Shown here: piece after piece, positions 50,426 to 60,442 of the stretch
Layout of the letters: each line of letters opens with the position of its first letter
Numbering within the stretch: position 1 is the first letter of the stretch
Source of the DNA: Limimaricola variabilis
Lineage (GTDB): Bacteria > Pseudomonadota > Alphaproteobacteria > Rhodobacterales > Rhodobacteraceae
NCBI RefSeq assembly: GCF_014195545.1
Contig: NZ_JACIBX010000009.1
Coordinates: 1-64,000 of the forward strand
Direction of reading: 5' to 3'
DNA: 64,000 nucleotides
Position numbers and translations under genes: made by a program
The notes under the pieces: model-generated
What the model was told of the DNA's origin: nothing
Database searches by the model: none
Seen by the model: only the letters and a program-made list of their open reading frames with translations

Positions 50426-53101
50426 TCATTCGGCCGCGTCGGCGGCCTTTTTCGTGGTTTTCTTGGCCGGGGCCTTCTTGGTCGCGGTCTTGGCCTTGGC
50501 CGTAGTCTTCTTGGCTGCGGGCTTCTTCGCCGCCGCCTTCTTGGCCGGAGCCTTCTTGCCTCCCTTGGCCGCCTTTTCGTCGACCAGAGCGATCGCCTGC
50601 TCCAGCGTCACCGCTTCGGGCTCCACGTCCTTGGGCAGGGTGGCGTTGACCTTTTCCCATTTCACATAGGGCCCGTAACGCCCTGGCATCACCGAGATCG
50701 CGCCGCCCGAAGGGTGCTCGCCCAGCTCCTTGAGCGCCTTGGCGGCCGCGCCGCGGCCACCGCGCCCGGCGGCTTTCTGGGCCAGTACCTCGACCGCGCG
50801 GTTCATGCCGATCTCGAAGACCTCGTCGACCTCCTTGAGGTTGGCATAGAGCTTGCCGTGCTTGACGAAGGGGCCGAAGCGGCCGAGCCCGGCCTCGACC
50901 GGCTCGCCATCCTCGGGGTGGTGACCGACGAGGCGCGGCAGCGACAGGAGCGTCAGCGCCTTGTCGAGATCCATCGCATCGGCCTGCCACCCCTTCGGCA
51001 GCGAGGCGCGCGGCGGCTTGGGCTGGTCCTCGGTCGGCTCACCCCGCTGGACATAGGGACCGAAGCGCCCGGTCTTGAGCCAGATCTCGTCGCCGCCATC
51101 CTCGCCCAGCACCCGATCGGCGCCGGTGTCGGCGCCGTCACCGCCGATCGGGCGGGTGTAGCGGCATTCGGGATAGTTGCCGCAGCCGACGAAGCCGCCG
51201 GTGCGCGAAGTCTTCAGATGCAGTTTGCCGGTGCCGCATTGCGGGCAGATGCGCGGATCGGAGCCATCCTCGCGCGGCGGGTAGAGCTGCGGCGCCAACG
51301 CCTCGTCGAGCACGTCGAGCACCTCGGTGATGCGCAGCTCCGAGGTTTCGGCGATGGCGGCCGAGAAGTCGCGCCAGAACTGGGCCAGCAGCTCCTTGTA
51401 ATCCGCCTTGCCGGCCGAGACGTCGTCGAGCTGCTCCTCGAGCTCGGCGGTGAAGTCGTATTCGACGTAGCGCTTGAAGAAGTTCAGCAGGAAGATCGTG
51501 ACGATCCGCCCCTTGTCCTGGGGGATCAGCCGGTTCTTGTCCTTGGTGACGTATTCGCGGTCCTGGATCGTGCCGATGACGCTGGCATAGGTCGAGGGAC
51601 GGCCGATGCCGAGCTCTTCCATGCGCTTGACCAGCGTCGCCTCGGTGTAGCGCGGCGGCGGCTGGGTGTGGTGCTGCAGTGCCAGCACGGCATCGGGGCC
51701 GCCGAGAACGGCCGCGTCCTTGTTCTCCTCGGTCGCCTTGGCGAAGGCACCCTTGAGCGTGCCGGAGGCGAACTTGGCGGCCTCGCCCTGATGGATCTGC
51801 GGCAGGCGGCGGTCGTCATCGCTTTCGACGTCGTCGCGGCCCTCTTCATAGACCTTGAGGAAGCCGTCGAAGAGCACGACCTGGCCGGTGGCACGCAGCA
51901 CGACCTGCTCGTCCCGGCTGGCGATGTCGACGGTGGTGCGCTCCATCCGCGCGGCTTCCATCTGGCAGGCCAGCGTCCGCTTCCAGATCAGGTCGTAGAG
52001 CTTGCGCTGGTCCGCCTCCAGCCGCGCCAGCTTCGAGGCGTCGCGCGACATGTCGGTGGGCCGGATGCACTCGTGGGCTTCCTGCGCGTTCTTGGCCTTG
52101 TTCTTGTACATGCGCGGGCTCTTGGGCACGTAGGCCTCGCCGTAGCGCGACTTGATCTCGTCACGCGCGGCCATCACCGCTTCGGGCGCCATGTCGATGC
52201 CGTCGGTCCGCATATAGGTGATGTAGCCCGCCTCGTAGAGGCGCTGGGCGGCCGACATCGTGGCGCGCGCGCCCATGCCGAACTTGCGGCTGGCTTCTTG
52301 CTGCAGCGTCGAGGTCATGAAAGGCGCGGAGGGGTTGCGCGACGCCGGCTTCGCCTCGACCGAAGATACCGTGAGATCGCGCGAGGCCACGGCCTGCACG
52401 GCCATCTCGGCTTGGGTCCGGTCGGCGATGTCGAAGCGGTCGAGCTTCTTGCCGGCCAGCACGGTGAGGCGCGCTTCGTATTCCTGGCCACGCGGCGTGA
52501 CCAGCTGCGCCTTCACGCTCCAGTATTCGCGAGGCTTGAACGCCTCGATCTCCATCTCGCGCTCGACGATGAGCCGCAGGCAGACCGACTGCACGCGGCC
52601 GGCGGATTTCGCGCCGGGCAGCTTGCGCCACAGCACGGGCGACAGGTTGAAGCCCACGAGATAGTCGAGCGCGCGGCGCGCCAGATAGGCGTGCACCAAG
52701 GGCGCGTCGACCTCGCGCGGGTTCTTCATCGCCTCGGTGACGGCGGCCTTGGTGATCGCGTTGAACACGACCCGCGACACCGGTGTGTCCTTCTTGAGCA
52801 CCTTGCGCGCGGTCAGCGCCTCCTGAAGGTGCCAAGAGATCGCCTCGCCTTCGCGATCAGGGTCGGTGGCGAGGATCAGATTCGGGTCGTTCTTGAGCGC
52901 GTCGGCAATCGCCTTGACGTGCTTGCGGCTGTCGGCTCCGACCTCCCAGCGCATGTCGAAATCGTTCTCAGTGTCGACCGAGCCGTCCTTGGGCGGCAGG
53001 TCGCGCACATGCCCGTAGGAGGCGAGGACGGTGTAGTCCGACCCGAGATAAGTGTTGATCGTCTTGGCCTTGGCCGGAGATTCGACGACGACGACGGGCA
53101 T
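50426..53101 (-). CDS. topA: DNA topoisomerase I
   Basis: An 891-residue type IA topoisomerase that relaxes negative supercoils. TOPRIM starts at PVVVVESPAKAKTINTYLGS, DPDREGEAISWHL supplies the acidic metal residues, and the active-site region is YITYMRTDGIDM with the catalytic tyrosine. A zinc ribbon (CPQCGTGKLHLK ... CGNYPECRYTRP) and further C-terminal domains (GRFGPYVQRG, GRFGPFVKHG, GRYGPYVKWE repeats) end in a Lys/Ala-rich tail. The start at MPVVVVESPAK is the family start. Confidence 0.97.
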   Translation of the reverse strand: MPVVVVESPAKAKTINTYLGSDYTVLASYGHVRDLPPKDGSVDTENDFDMRWEVGADSRKHVKAIADALKNDPNLILATDPDREGEAISWHLQEALTARKVLKKDTPVSRVVFNAITKAAVTEAMKNPREVDAPLVHAYLARRALDYLVGFNLSPVLWRKLPGAKSAGRVQSVCLRLIVEREMEIEAFKPREYWSVKAQLVTPRGQEYEARLTVLAGKKLDRFDIADRTQAEMAVQAVASRDLTVSSVEAKPASRNPSAPFMTSTLQQEASRKFGMGARATMSAAQRLYEAGYITYMRTDGIDMAPEAVMAARDEIKSRYGEAYVPKSPRMYKNKAKNAQEAHECIRPTDMSRDASKLARLEADQRKLYDLIWKRTLACQMEAARMERTTVDIASRDEQVVLRATGQVVLFDGFLKVYEEGRDDVESDDDRRLPQIHQGEAAKFASGTLKGAFAKATEENKDAAVLGGPDAVLALQHHTQPPPRYTEATLVKRMEELGIGRPSTYASVIGTIQDREYVTKDKNRLIPQDKGRIVTIFLLNFFKRYVEYDFTAELEEQLDDVSAGKADYKELLAQFWRDFSAAIAETSELRITEVLDVLDEALAPQLYPPREDGSDPRICPQCGTGKLHLKTSRTGGFVGCGNYPECRYTRPIGGDGADTGADRVLGEDGGDEIWLKTGRFGPYVQRGEPTEDQPKPPRASLPKGWQADAMDLDKALTLLSLPRLVGHHPEDGEPVEAGLGRFGPFVKHGKLYANLKEVDEVFEIGMNRAVEVLAQKAAGRGGRGAAAKALKELGEHPSGGAISVMPGRYGPYVKWEKVNATLPKDVEPEAVTLEQAIALVDEKAAKGGKKAPAKKAAAKKPAAKKTTAKAKTATKKAPAKKTTKKAADAAE

Positions 53102-53192
53102 GGGGAATCCTCGGGACAGGGGAGGGGCGCTTTGGGCGCGCAACATGTGGCGGCCGCCGCCGCAATGTCAATCCGCCCTCTGTCGCCCCGTT

Positions 53193-54335
53193 TCAGCCGG
53201 TCCGGGCAAGGTCCCGGCGCACCAGCAGCCCCCCGGGCTGCCGCTCGACCCGGCCCGAGAGTTCGAGGTCGACCAGCGTCGGGGCCACCTGCGCCGCCGG
53301 AAGGCCAAGGTCGCGCAGCAGCTGGTCCTCGGCCAGCGGCGCGGCAGAAAGGGCCGAGAGGATGCGCCCCTCCAGTCCCTCGACCGGAGCATCCGGCGGC
53401 CGGGGCGTCGGACGCTCGGCGATGATCGGCGCAGCCGCGGCAGGCGTGCCAAGGATGTCCAGCACGTCACGCGCACCGCGCAGCAGCGTCGCGCCGTCGC
53501 GGATCAGCGCGTTGCAGCCGCCGGCGCGGGCGTCGAAGGGGTGTCCGGGGACGGCCATCACCTCGCGGCCCGCCTCGAGTGCTGCGCGGGCGGTGATCAG
53601 GCTGCCGGAGCGGGGCGCGGCCTCGACTACGATGGTGGCCCGAGCGAGCCCGGCGACGATGCGGTTGCGGGCCGGGAAGTGCCGCCCCTGCGGCGCGAGG
53701 CCCATGGGTTGCTCCGACAGGATCAGCCCATCATGGGCGATGCGGTCGGACAGCTTCGCGTTTTCGGGCGGATAGGTCACGTCGACGCCACCAGCGGTCA
53801 CCGCGATCGTGCCGCCGCCGAGCGCGGCCTCATGCGCCTGGGCGTCGATGCCGCGCGCCAGCCCCGATACCACGACCCAGCCCGCCTCCGACAGATCCGC
53901 CGCCATGCGCCGCGCCATGCGCAACCCGAGAGACGAGGCGTTGCGCGCGCCGACCACGGCCAGCAGCGGACGGCGCAGCAGTGCCGCGCGGCCGCGCATC
54001 CACAGCAGCGGGGGCGCGTCGGGCAGGGCGGCAAGGTCAGAGGGGTAGAGGGGATCGCCATGCGCCAGCAACCGCGCCCCGAGCCGCGCGGCGGCCGCCA
54101 TTTCGGCGCGCGCGGCCTCGGGTGGGCAGGGGACGTAATTCTCGATCCCGGCGGCGCGGGCGATGTCGGGCAGCGCCGCAAGCGCGCCGCGTGCGCAGCG
54201 ATGCTCGGCCATCAGGCGCCAGTAGGTGACGATACCCACGCGGCGGGAGCGCAACAGGCGCAGGCGGGACAGCGTGTCTTCTTCCGAGGTGGGTGGGAGT
54301 GGGGGGTGAGCGGAAGAAGTCGGGTTCTGGGCCAT
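53193..54335 (-). CDS. dprA: DNA processing protein DprA
   Basis: A 380-residue recombination mediator that loads RecA on incoming single-stranded DNA. The Rossmann-like core shows LAVVGARNASSLGLRMARRM, WVVVSGLARGIDAQAHEAAL, GTIAVTAGGVDVTYPPENAK, HFPARNRIVAGLARATIVVE and AAPRSGSLITARAALEAGRE. A C-terminal winged-helix domain follows (GRILSALSAAPLAEDQLLRD). Downstream of tldD by 69 bases and upstream of topA by 91, all minus strand, so co-transcription is possible. Confidence 0.96.
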   Translation of the reverse strand: MAQNPTSSAHPPLPPTSEEDTLSRLRLLRSRRVGIVTYWRLMAEHRCARGALAALPDIARAAGIENYVPCPPEAARAEMAAAARLGARLLAHGDPLYPSDLAALPDAPPLLWMRGRAALLRRPLLAVVGARNASSLGLRMARRMAADLSEAGWVVVSGLARGIDAQAHEAALGGGTIAVTAGGVDVTYPPENAKLSDRIAHDGLILSEQPMGLAPQGRHFPARNRIVAGLARATIVVEAAPRSGSLITARAALEAGREVMAVPGHPFDARAGGCNALIRDGATLLRGARDVLDILGTPAAAAPIIAERPTPRPPDAPVEGLEGRILSALSAAPLAEDQLLRDLGLPAAQVAPTLVDLELSGRVERQPGGLLVRRDLARTG

Positions 54336-54404
54336 CCGCGCCTCGCCTGTTGCCCGACCAGAACTAGGGCGACTCGGTTAACAGCGCGTAAATCAAAAGG
54401 CGTA

Positions 54405-55838
54405 TCAGCTGCCCGATCCGCCCACCGTCAGGCCACCGATCATCAGGGAAGGCTGGCCCACGCCGACCGGCACCCATTGACCCGCCTTGCCGCAATTGCC
54501 GATGCCGGGGTCGAGCGCGAGGTCATTGCCGATGGCGCGGATCTTCTTGAGGGCCGTGGCGCCGTCGCCGATCAACGTGGCGCCCTTGACCGGCGCGCCG
54601 ACCTTGCCGTTCTTCACCCGGTAGGCCTCGGTGCAGGAGAAGACGAACTTGCCGGAGGTGATGTCGACCTGCCCGCCGCCAAAGCCCACCGCCCAGATCC
54701 CGTCCTTGAGATCGGCGACCATGGCTTCGGGATCGTCATTGCCCGCCAGCATGTAGGTGTTGGTCATGCGCGGCATCGGCGTGTGGGCAAAGCTCTCGCG
54801 CCGGCCGTTGCCGGTCGGCGCGACGCCCATCAGCCGCGCGTTCTGCCGGTCCTGCATGTAGCCCACCAGTTTGCCATCCTCGATCAGCGTGGTGCGGTTC
54901 GAGGGCGTGCCCTCGTCGTCGAAGGTGATCGAGCCCCGGCGATCCGGAATCGTGCCGTCATCGAGTACGGTGACGCCGCGCGCGGCGACCTCGCTGCCCA
55001 TCAGCCCCGAAAAGGCAGAGGAACCCTTGCGGTTGAAATCGCCCTCGAGGCCGTGGCCCACCGCCTCGTGCAGTAGGATGCCGGGCCAGCCCGGCCCGAG
55101 CACCACGTCCATGACCCCGGCGGGCGCTGCCTCGGCGTCGAGGTTGACCAGCGCGATCCTCAGTGCCTCGCGCAGCACCGGCTCCCAGTGGTCGCGCGCC
55201 ATCAGCCCGTCGAGGCCGAAACGTCCACCGCCGCCCATGTGACCGCTCTCGCGGCGCCCGTCCTTCTCGACGATCACGCCGATCGAGATCCGGGCCATCG
55301 GGCGGATATCGGTATAGAGCGCGTCCTCGGGCCGCAGGATCGCCACCTCCTGATGCGAGGCGGCGAGGCTGGCAGTCACCTGCACCACCCGCGGGTCGAG
55401 CGCGCGCGCCACCGCGTCGATCTCGCGCAGGATGTCGACCTTGGCGCCGAAGCTCGCGCCCATGATCGGGTCGGCATCGGTATAAAGGTGGCGGTTGGTG
55501 CGCGCCGGCGCTTCGGCCAGCGTGCCGCCGCCATCGCCCACGGCGAGCCGGGCCGTGGCGACGGCGCGGGCCACTGCCGCTTCGTCGATCGTGGTCGAAT
55601 GGGCGTAGCCGGCGGTCTCGCCACGCACCGCGCGCAGCCCGAAGCCCTCGGCCGCGTCGAAATTGGCGTGCTTGAGCCGCCCGTCATCGAAGCCCAGCAC
55701 CTCGGAACGGCGACGCTCGAGAAACAGCTCGCCATCATCGGCGCCCGCCACCGCCTCGCGCAGGAGCCGCAGCGCCGCGGCGCGGTCGAGATGTGTGGCA
55801 AAGGGGTCGAAGGCGGGTTCGGCCTGGCGTGCGGTCAT
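54405..55838 (-). CDS. tldD: metalloprotease TldD
   Basis: A 477-residue subunit of the TldD/TldE heterodimer, a zinc protease that removes peptide leaders (microcin B17) and unstructured peptides. The zinc motif [18 protein letters not shown] (HExxxH) is complete; [20 protein letters not shown] and [17 protein letters not shown] are typical C-terminal signatures. tldE is not in the window. The start was set at [12 protein letters not shown]; the frame continues upstream over the ctaC promoter side without coding signal. Confidence 0.94.
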   Translation of the reverse strand: MTARQAEPAFDPFATHLDRAAALRLLREAVAGADDGELFLERRRSEVLGFDDGRLKHANFDAAEGFGLRAVRGETAGYAHSTTIDEAAVARAVATARLAVGDGGGTLAEAPARTNRHLYTDADPIMGASFGAKVDILREIDAVARALDPRVVQVTASLAASHQEVAILRPEDALYTDIRPMARISIGVIVEKDGRRESGHMGGGGRFGLDGLMARDHWEPVLREALRIALVNLDAEAAPAGVMDVVLGPGWPGILLHEAVGHGLEGDFNRKGSSAFSGLMGSEVAARGVTVLDDGTIPDRRGSITFDDEGTPSNRTTLIEDGKLVGYMQDRQNARLMGVAPTGNGRRESFAHTPMPRMTNTYMLAGNDDPEAMVADLKDGIWAVGFGGGQVDITSGKFVFSCTEAYRVKNGKVGAPVKGATLIGDGATALKKIRAIGNDLALDPGIGNCGKAGQWVPVGVGQPSLMIGGLTVGGSGS

Positions 55839-56018
55839 CTGGCGTCCTCGGCGGGTGGGAAAGGGGCGCCGGGGCAGGTAGGGCGAGCGTCCCTTTGCCG
55901 CAACCCGACAGCTTGTTCTGCGCGACAGTTTATGGGAATAGACCCGCGGACGACAGGGGATTCCGCCCGCGCGGGGGCCTCGGGGCGCCGGATTACGCCA
56001 CACATGCAAGGTAGAGAC

Positions 56019-56876
56019 ATGCACCTCACAAAGCCCCTCGCCATGCTCGGGACCATCGCCGCCAGCCTGACGGCGGGCGCGGTTTCGGCACAGGAGACGA
56101 TCGCCGAGCTGCCGATCATCGGCCGTCCGGTTGACGGGGCCGTGGGCTGGCAGCCCGCCGCGACCAAGCTGGCGCGCGACATCCACTGGCTCGACGGCAT
56201 GCTGCTGGTGATCATCACCGCGATCACGCTCTTCGTTACCGGCCTGCTGGCCTTCGTGATCCTGCGCTACAACCGCAAATCCAATCCGAAGCCCGCGACC
56301 TTCACCCACAACTCGCCGCTCGAGATCGCCTGGACCGTTGTGCCGATCGTGATCCTGATCTTCATCGGCGCCTTCTCCCTGCCGGTGCTGTTCGACCAGC
56401 AGGAGATCCCCGAGGGTGATGTCCGGATCAAGGTGACCGGCTTCCAGTGGTACTGGGGCTACGAGTATGTCGACGAGGAAGTCGCCTTCGAGAGCTTCAT
56501 GATCGGTGCCGGCATGGGCAACCTCAACGAGGAGATCCTGGCCGAGCTGAACGAAGCCGGCTACGGCGCCGACGAGTTCAAGCTGGCGACCGACACCGCC
56601 GTGGTGGTGCCGGTGGGCGCGACCGTGGTGATGGACGTCACCGGTGCCGACGTGATCCATTCCTGGACCATCCCCGCCTTCGGCGTGAAGCAGGACGCGG
56701 TGCCGGGCCGGATCGCCCAGCTGTGGTTCGAGGCCGAGCAGGAGGGCGTCTATTTCGGCCAGTGCTCGGAGCTGTGCGGCAAGGACCACGCCTACATGCC
56801 GATCACCGTCAAGGTGGTGAGCCCCGAGGCCTACGAGCAGTGGCTCGCCGGCGCCAAGGAAGAGTTCCCGGCCTGA
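56019..56876 (+). CDS. ctaC: cytochrome c oxidase subunit II
   Basis: A 285-residue CuA subunit with a signal peptide ([20 protein letters not shown]). Two membrane helices ([40 protein letters not shown]) anchor the periplasmic cupredoxin domain with [16 protein letters not shown] and [18 protein letters not shown] (CuA Cys and His ligands). [13 protein letters not shown] carries the electron-entry tryptophan. The ATG at 56019 starts at MHLTKP; a start at 56004 is possible. It heads the oxidase assembly operon; subunit I is not in the window. Confidence 0.97.
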   Translation: MHLTKPLAMLGTIAASLTAGAVSAQETIAELPIIGRPVDGAVGWQPAATKLARDIHWLDGMLLVIITAITLFVTGLLAFVILRYNRKSNPKPATFTHNSPLEIAWTVVPIVILIFIGAFSLPVLFDQQEIPEGDVRIKVTGFQWYWGYEYVDEEVAFESFMIGAGMGNLNEEILAELNEAGYGADEFKLATDTAVVVPVGATVVMDVTGADVIHSWTIPAFGVKQDAVPGRIAQLWFEAEQEGVYFGQCSELCGKDHAYMPITVKVVSPEAYEQWLAGAKEEFPA

Positions 56877-56899
56877 CCCGGGACGTGGCTGACGGGGCA

Positions 56900-56974
56900 G
56901 GGCGCGCAGGCGCCCGCCCGACGAGGCGGCATCGCCGCCATTCGACATGACGACCGGCCGGGACCGCCCGGCCG
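56900..56974 (+). repeat. three consecutive GC-rich hairpins between ctaC and ctaB
   Basis: Hairpin 1: GGGCGC/GCGCCC (56900-56905, 56910-56915). Hairpin 2: GGCGGC/GCCGCC (56925-56930, 56934-56939). Hairpin 3: CGGCCGGG/CCCGGCCG (56955-56962, 56967-56974). They lie in the 172-base gap after the ctaC stop. No T-run follows, so classic termination is unlikely; they may stabilise the ctaC message or reduce read-through. Confidence 0.55.
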
Positions 56975-57048
56975 CGACGGCGGGGTCGACGCGCCCCGCA
57001 ACCGCGCCAGCAGCGACGGCGGATGATGACCGCCGGACGGGAGCCCGC

Positions 57049-58017
57049 ATGACCGATGCCAGCATGACCGACCTGAGCTATCCCGGGGCCCCCGAGGCGG
57101 GACTCAAGGACTACTTCGCGCTGCTCAAGCCGCGGGTGATGTCGCTGGTGGTCTTCACCGCGCTGGTCGGCCTCGTGGTCGCGCCGGTTCAGGTCAATCC
57201 CTTCATCGGTTTTGTGGCGATCCTGTGCATCGCGGTCGGTGGCGGTGCCTCCGGCGCGCTCAACATGTGGTGGGACGCCGACATCGACGCGATCATGCGC
57301 CGCACCAAGTCGCGCCCGATCCCGTCGGGCAAGACGACGCCGGGCGATGCACTGGCGCTGGGTCTGGCGCTGTCGGGCTTTTCGGTGGTGGTGCTGTTCC
57401 TCGCCGCCGGGCCGCTGGCCGCTGGCCTGCTGGCCTTCACCATCTTCTTCTACGCCGTGGTCTACACGATGTGGCTCAAGCGCTCGACGCCGCAGAACAT
57501 CGTCATCGGCGGCGCCGCCGGCGCCTTCCCTCCGATGATCGGCTGGGCCGCCGCGACCGGCGACATCGCCGTCGAGAGCGTGCTGATGTTCGCGCTGACC
57601 TTCATGTGGACGCCGCCGCATTTCTGGGCGCTGGCGCTGTTCGTGAAATCGGATTACGGCGACGCGGGCGTGCCGATGCTGACCGAGACGCATGGCCGCC
57701 GCTCCACCCGCCGCCACATCCTCGCCTATACGCTGCTGCTGCTGCCGGTGGCGCTGGGCCTTGGCTTCACCTCGATCGGCGGGCCGATCTACCTCGCCAT
57801 CGCGGTCGTGCTGAACCTACAGTTCCTGGGCGGCGCCTGGAAGCTGCTGCGCCGCGACGAGGCGCAGGCGGAGGCCGATGGCTACGCCGCCGAGAAGAAG
57901 GTCTTCAAGATCTCGCTCGGCTATCTTTTCCTGCATTTCGGCGCGCTTCTGATCGAGGCGGCGCTGCGTCCCTGGGGCGGCTCCTGGCAGATCCTGTCGG
58001 GCCTGTTCGGGGCATAA
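57049..58017 (+). CDS. ctaB: protoheme IX farnesyltransferase (heme O synthase)
   Basis: A 322-residue polytopic UbiA-family prenyltransferase converting heme b to heme o. Conserved motifs are [40 protein letters not shown] (first Asp-rich site) and [20 protein letters not shown]. About eight hydrophobic segments are visible. The ATG at 57049 was chosen because GGGAG lies six bases upstream and the preceding 34 codons are low-complexity; 56947 is the longer alternative. Confidence 0.95.
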   Translation: MTDASMTDLSYPGAPEAGLKDYFALLKPRVMSLVVFTALVGLVVAPVQVNPFIGFVAILCIAVGGGASGALNMWWDADIDAIMRRTKSRPIPSGKTTPGDALALGLALSGFSVVVLFLAAGPLAAGLLAFTIFFYAVVYTMWLKRSTPQNIVIGGAAGAFPPMIGWAAATGDIAVESVLMFALTFMWTPPHFWALALFVKSDYGDAGVPMLTETHGRRSTRRHILAYTLLLLPVALGLGFTSIGGPIYLAIAVVLNLQFLGGAWKLLRRDEAQAEADGYAAEKKVFKISLGYLFLHFGALLIEAALRPWGGSWQILSGLFGA

Positions 58018-58029
58018 GGAGACATGTCC

Positions 58030-58230
58030 ATGCGTGTCGAACATGAGATCCACCAGCGCCGCAAGGGCCGCAACTGGGGCGTCGGGCTGCTGCTCGTGGC
58101 CTTCGTCGCGCTGATCTTCGGCCTGACCGTGGTCAAGACGCTGAGCCTCGGCAACATCGTCGAGCTCGAGCGCTTCGACCACGTCGCCCGGCCCCAGCTC
58201 GTTCCGCAGGAGGAGGCGCCGGCGCAATGA
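58030..58230 (+). CDS. small membrane protein between ctaB and ctaG
   Basis: A 66-residue protein with a basic N-terminus (MRVEHEIHQRRKGRNWGVGL), one membrane helix (LLVAFVALIFGLTVVKTLSL) and a polar tail (GNIVELERFDHVARPQLVPQ). Comparable small proteins occupy this position in other rhodobacterial oxidase operons and are annotated as oxidase assembly or CoxF-type proteins, but no function is proved by sequence. The start at 58030 puts AAGGAG eight bases upstream; 58024 is too close to it. It overlaps ctaG by ATGA. Confidence 0.75.
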   Translation: MRVEHEIHQRRKGRNWGVGLLLVAFVALIFGLTVVKTLSLGNIVELERFDHVARPQLVPQEEAPAQ

Positions 58231-58841
58231 TCGATCGGGATCGCAGACTGCGCCGCACGGCGCTGCAGATGGTCGGCGTGGTCGTGGTGATGGGCGCGCT
58301 CGCCTGGGCCGCCGTGCCCTTCTATTCCTGGTTCTGCCGCGTGACCGGCTTCGGAGGTGCCACCTCGGTGGCGGAGGCCGCCTCGGACACCGTGCTCGAC
58401 GAGACCATCACCGTGCGCTTCGACGCCTCGCTCGATCGCGGCATGCCCTGGACCTTCAAGCCGGTCGAGCGGCAGATGATGCTCAAGATCGGCGAAACCG
58501 GGCTGGCCTTCTACGAGGCTCACAACCCGACCGATCGGCCGGTGGCGGGGCAGGCGGCCTACAACGTCGCGCCCTATGCGGCCGGTGGCTTCTTCGAGAA
58601 GATCGACTGCTTCTGCTTCACCGAGCAGGTGCTGCAGCCCGGCGAGACGGTGCTGATGCCGGTGAGCTTCTACGTCGATCCCGAGATCGTGGAGCATCGT
58701 GAGGCGAAGTATGTCCACGAGATCACGCTGAGCTACACTTTCTACGAGATCGACCTGCCCGAGGACACGGAGACGGCGGCGCTGGCGCCGGGCAACGAGT
58801 CTTTGACACGAACCGCCGTGCAGGCGATAGACACGAACTGA
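58227..58841 (+). CDS. ctaG: cytochrome c oxidase assembly protein CtaG / Cox11
   Basis: A 204-residue copper chaperone that delivers CuB to subunit I. The N-terminal membrane segment ([20 protein letters not shown]) precedes the periplasmic domain with [15 protein letters not shown] (copper Cys) and [20 protein letters not shown] (CFCF motif binding Cu). [13 protein letters not shown] follows. It overlaps the small membrane protein gene by four bases. Confidence 0.96.
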   Translation: MIDRDRRLRRTALQMVGVVVVMGALAWAAVPFYSWFCRVTGFGGATSVAEAASDTVLDETITVRFDASLDRGMPWTFKPVERQMMLKIGETGLAFYEAHNPTDRPVAGQAAYNVAPYAAGGFFEKIDCFCFTEQVLQPGETVLMPVSFYVDPEIVEHREAKYVHEITLSYTFYEIDLPEDTETAALAPGNESLTRTAVQAIDTN

Positions 58842-58866
58842 ACGAAAGGCCCGAGGGACCGACGCA

Positions 58867-59667
58867 ATGGCGCATGAGAAGAACCACGACTACCACATCC
58901 TGGCCCCGTCCATCTGGCCGCTCATCTCCGCCGGTGGCGCCTTCGCGATGCTGTTCGGCGCTGTCGTCTGGATGCATGGCTCGGGCCCCTGGCTGTTCCT
59001 GATCGGCCTCGCCGCCGTGCTCTACAGCATGTATGGCTGGTGGGCCGACGTGGTCGGCGAAAGCCGGGTCGGCGATCACACCCCGGTGGTGCAGATCGGC
59101 CTGCGCTACGGCGTCATCATGTTCATCATGTCCGAGGTGATGTTCTTCGCGGCCTGGTTCTGGGCCTTCTTCAAGAACGCGCTCTACCCGATGGGCCCCG
59201 AAAGCCCGATGGTCGACGGCGTCTGGCCGCCCGAGGGCATCACCACCTTCGACCCGTGGCACCTGCCGCTGATCAACACGCTGATCCTGCTGTGCTCGGG
59301 CGCGGCGGCCACCTGGGCGCACCACGCGCTGGTGCATGAGAACAACCGCAAGGACATGCGCAATGGCCTGATCATCGCCGTCGTTCTCGGCCTGATCTTC
59401 ACCGGCTTCCAGGCACTGGAATACTGGGAAGCGCCCTTCAGCTTCGGCGGCAACGTCTATGGCGGCGTGTTCTTCATGGCGACCGGCTTCCACGGCGCGC
59501 ATGTGATCATCGGCACGATCTTCCTGCTGGTCTGCCTGATCCGCCTCGAGCGCGGCCATTTCACCCCCGAGAAGCATGTCGGCTTCGAGGCGGCGGCTTG
59601 GTACTGGCACTTCGTCGACGTGGTCTGGCTCTTCCTGTTCTTCGCGATCTACGTCTGGGGCAGCTGA
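58867..59667 (+). CDS. ctaE: cytochrome c oxidase subunit III
   Basis: A 266-residue polytopic subunit (seven hydrophobic segments) of aa3-type oxidase. Family motifs include [40 protein letters not shown] (Glu in the subunit), [40 protein letters not shown] and [20 protein letters not shown]. Preceded by ctaG with 25 bases between. Confidence 0.97.
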   Translation: MAHEKNHDYHILAPSIWPLISAGGAFAMLFGAVVWMHGSGPWLFLIGLAAVLYSMYGWWADVVGESRVGDHTPVVQIGLRYGVIMFIMSEVMFFAAWFWAFFKNALYPMGPESPMVDGVWPPEGITTFDPWHLPLINTLILLCSGAAATWAHHALVHENNRKDMRNGLIIAVVLGLIFTGFQALEYWEAPFSFGGNVYGGVFFMATGFHGAHVIIGTIFLLVCLIRLERGHFTPEKHVGFEAAAWYWHFVDVVWLFLFFAIYVWGS

Positions 59668-59710
59668 GCGGTCGGGGCGAGACCGCCCGCCACATGGCCC
59701 ACCGATTCAC

Positions 59711-59745
59711 GGACGCGCGGGGCCTCCTCGCGCGTCCTTACGTTT
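59711..59745 (+). terminator. hairpin between ctaE and surf1
   Basis: GGACGCGCG (59711-59719) and CGCGCGTCC (59729-59737) form a perfect nine-base stem with a nine-base loop followed by TTACGTTT. Incomplete T-run; partial termination after ctaE seems likely, with surf1 expression reduced. Confidence 0.6.
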
Positions 59746-59756
59746 CCGGAGACGAG

Positions 59757-60425
59757 ATGCGCCGTACGATCCTTCCCCTGCTCATGGGTCTCATGGGCTG
59801 CGCCATCCTGCTCGGCCTCGGTGTCTGGCAGGTGCAGCGCCTGTCGTGGAAGACCGCGATCCTTGCCGATCTCGACTCGCGCATCCTCGCGGCCCCGGTG
59901 CCGCTATCAGGCGTGTCGAGCGCCGACCCGCAGGCCCAGCGCTACCTGCCGGTGGTGGCCCAAGGCCGGCTGACCGGCGAAGAGATCCACGTGCTGAGCG
60001 CAGCGGATGGCCCCGGCTTTCGGGTGATCGGCGTGCTCGACACCGGCGGTCGCCGGGTGATGATCGATCTCGGCTTCGTGCCCCTGGAGGCCAAGGAGCG
60101 CGGCCGCGCCGCGCTCGACGTGATGGTCACCGGCAACCTGCACTGGCCGCAGGAAGCCGACGAATGGACCCCGCCCGCCGACACGGCCGCCAATATCTGG
60201 TACGCGCGCGACGTCGGGCCGATGGCCGCCGCGCTCGGGACCCGCCCGCTTCTGGTGGTGGCACGACGGATCAGCCCGTCGGTCGGCACCATCCCCATGC
60301 CGCTTGACAGCGGCGCCGTGCCGAACGACCACCTCGGCTACGCGATCACCTGGTTCTCGCTGGCCGCCGTCTGGGCCGTGATGACCGGATTTTTCCTGTG
60401 GCGCGGCCGCCGCGCCGCGTCCTGA
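59757..60425 (+). CDS. surf1: SURF1-family oxidase assembly protein
   Basis: A 222-residue protein with membrane helices at both ends (LPLLMGLMGCAILLGLGVWQ and YAITWFSLAAVWAVMTGFFL). SURF1 signatures are GVWQVQRLSWKTAILADLDS near the N-terminus and NDHLGYAITWFSLAAVWAVM at the end. It helps supply heme a to subunit I. The ATG at 59757 follows CGGAGACG; longer starts overlap ctaE. It is the last oxidase gene of the block. Confidence 0.92.
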   Translation: MRRTILPLLMGLMGCAILLGLGVWQVQRLSWKTAILADLDSRILAAPVPLSGVSSADPQAQRYLPVVAQGRLTGEEIHVLSAADGPGFRVIGVLDTGGRRVMIDLGFVPLEAKERGRAALDVMVTGNLHWPQEADEWTPPADTAANIWYARDVGPMAAALGTRPLLVVARRISPSVGTIPMPLDSGAVPNDHLGYAITWFSLAAVWAVMTGFFLWRGRRAAS

Positions 60426-60442
60426 CCACGAAGGACCGATCC

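Noticed and set aside
50440-50580. Repetitive Lys/Ala-coding DNA at the end of topA
   Set aside because: This is the histone-like basic tail common in alphaproteobacterial TopA proteins; not a separate repeat element.
49601-53425. Very long plus-strand open frame opposite topA
   Set aside because: It is antisense to the well-supported topA and CoA-transferase genes, has no recognisable domain, and is rich in His, Asp, Arg, Gly and Leu as expected of GC-rich shadows.
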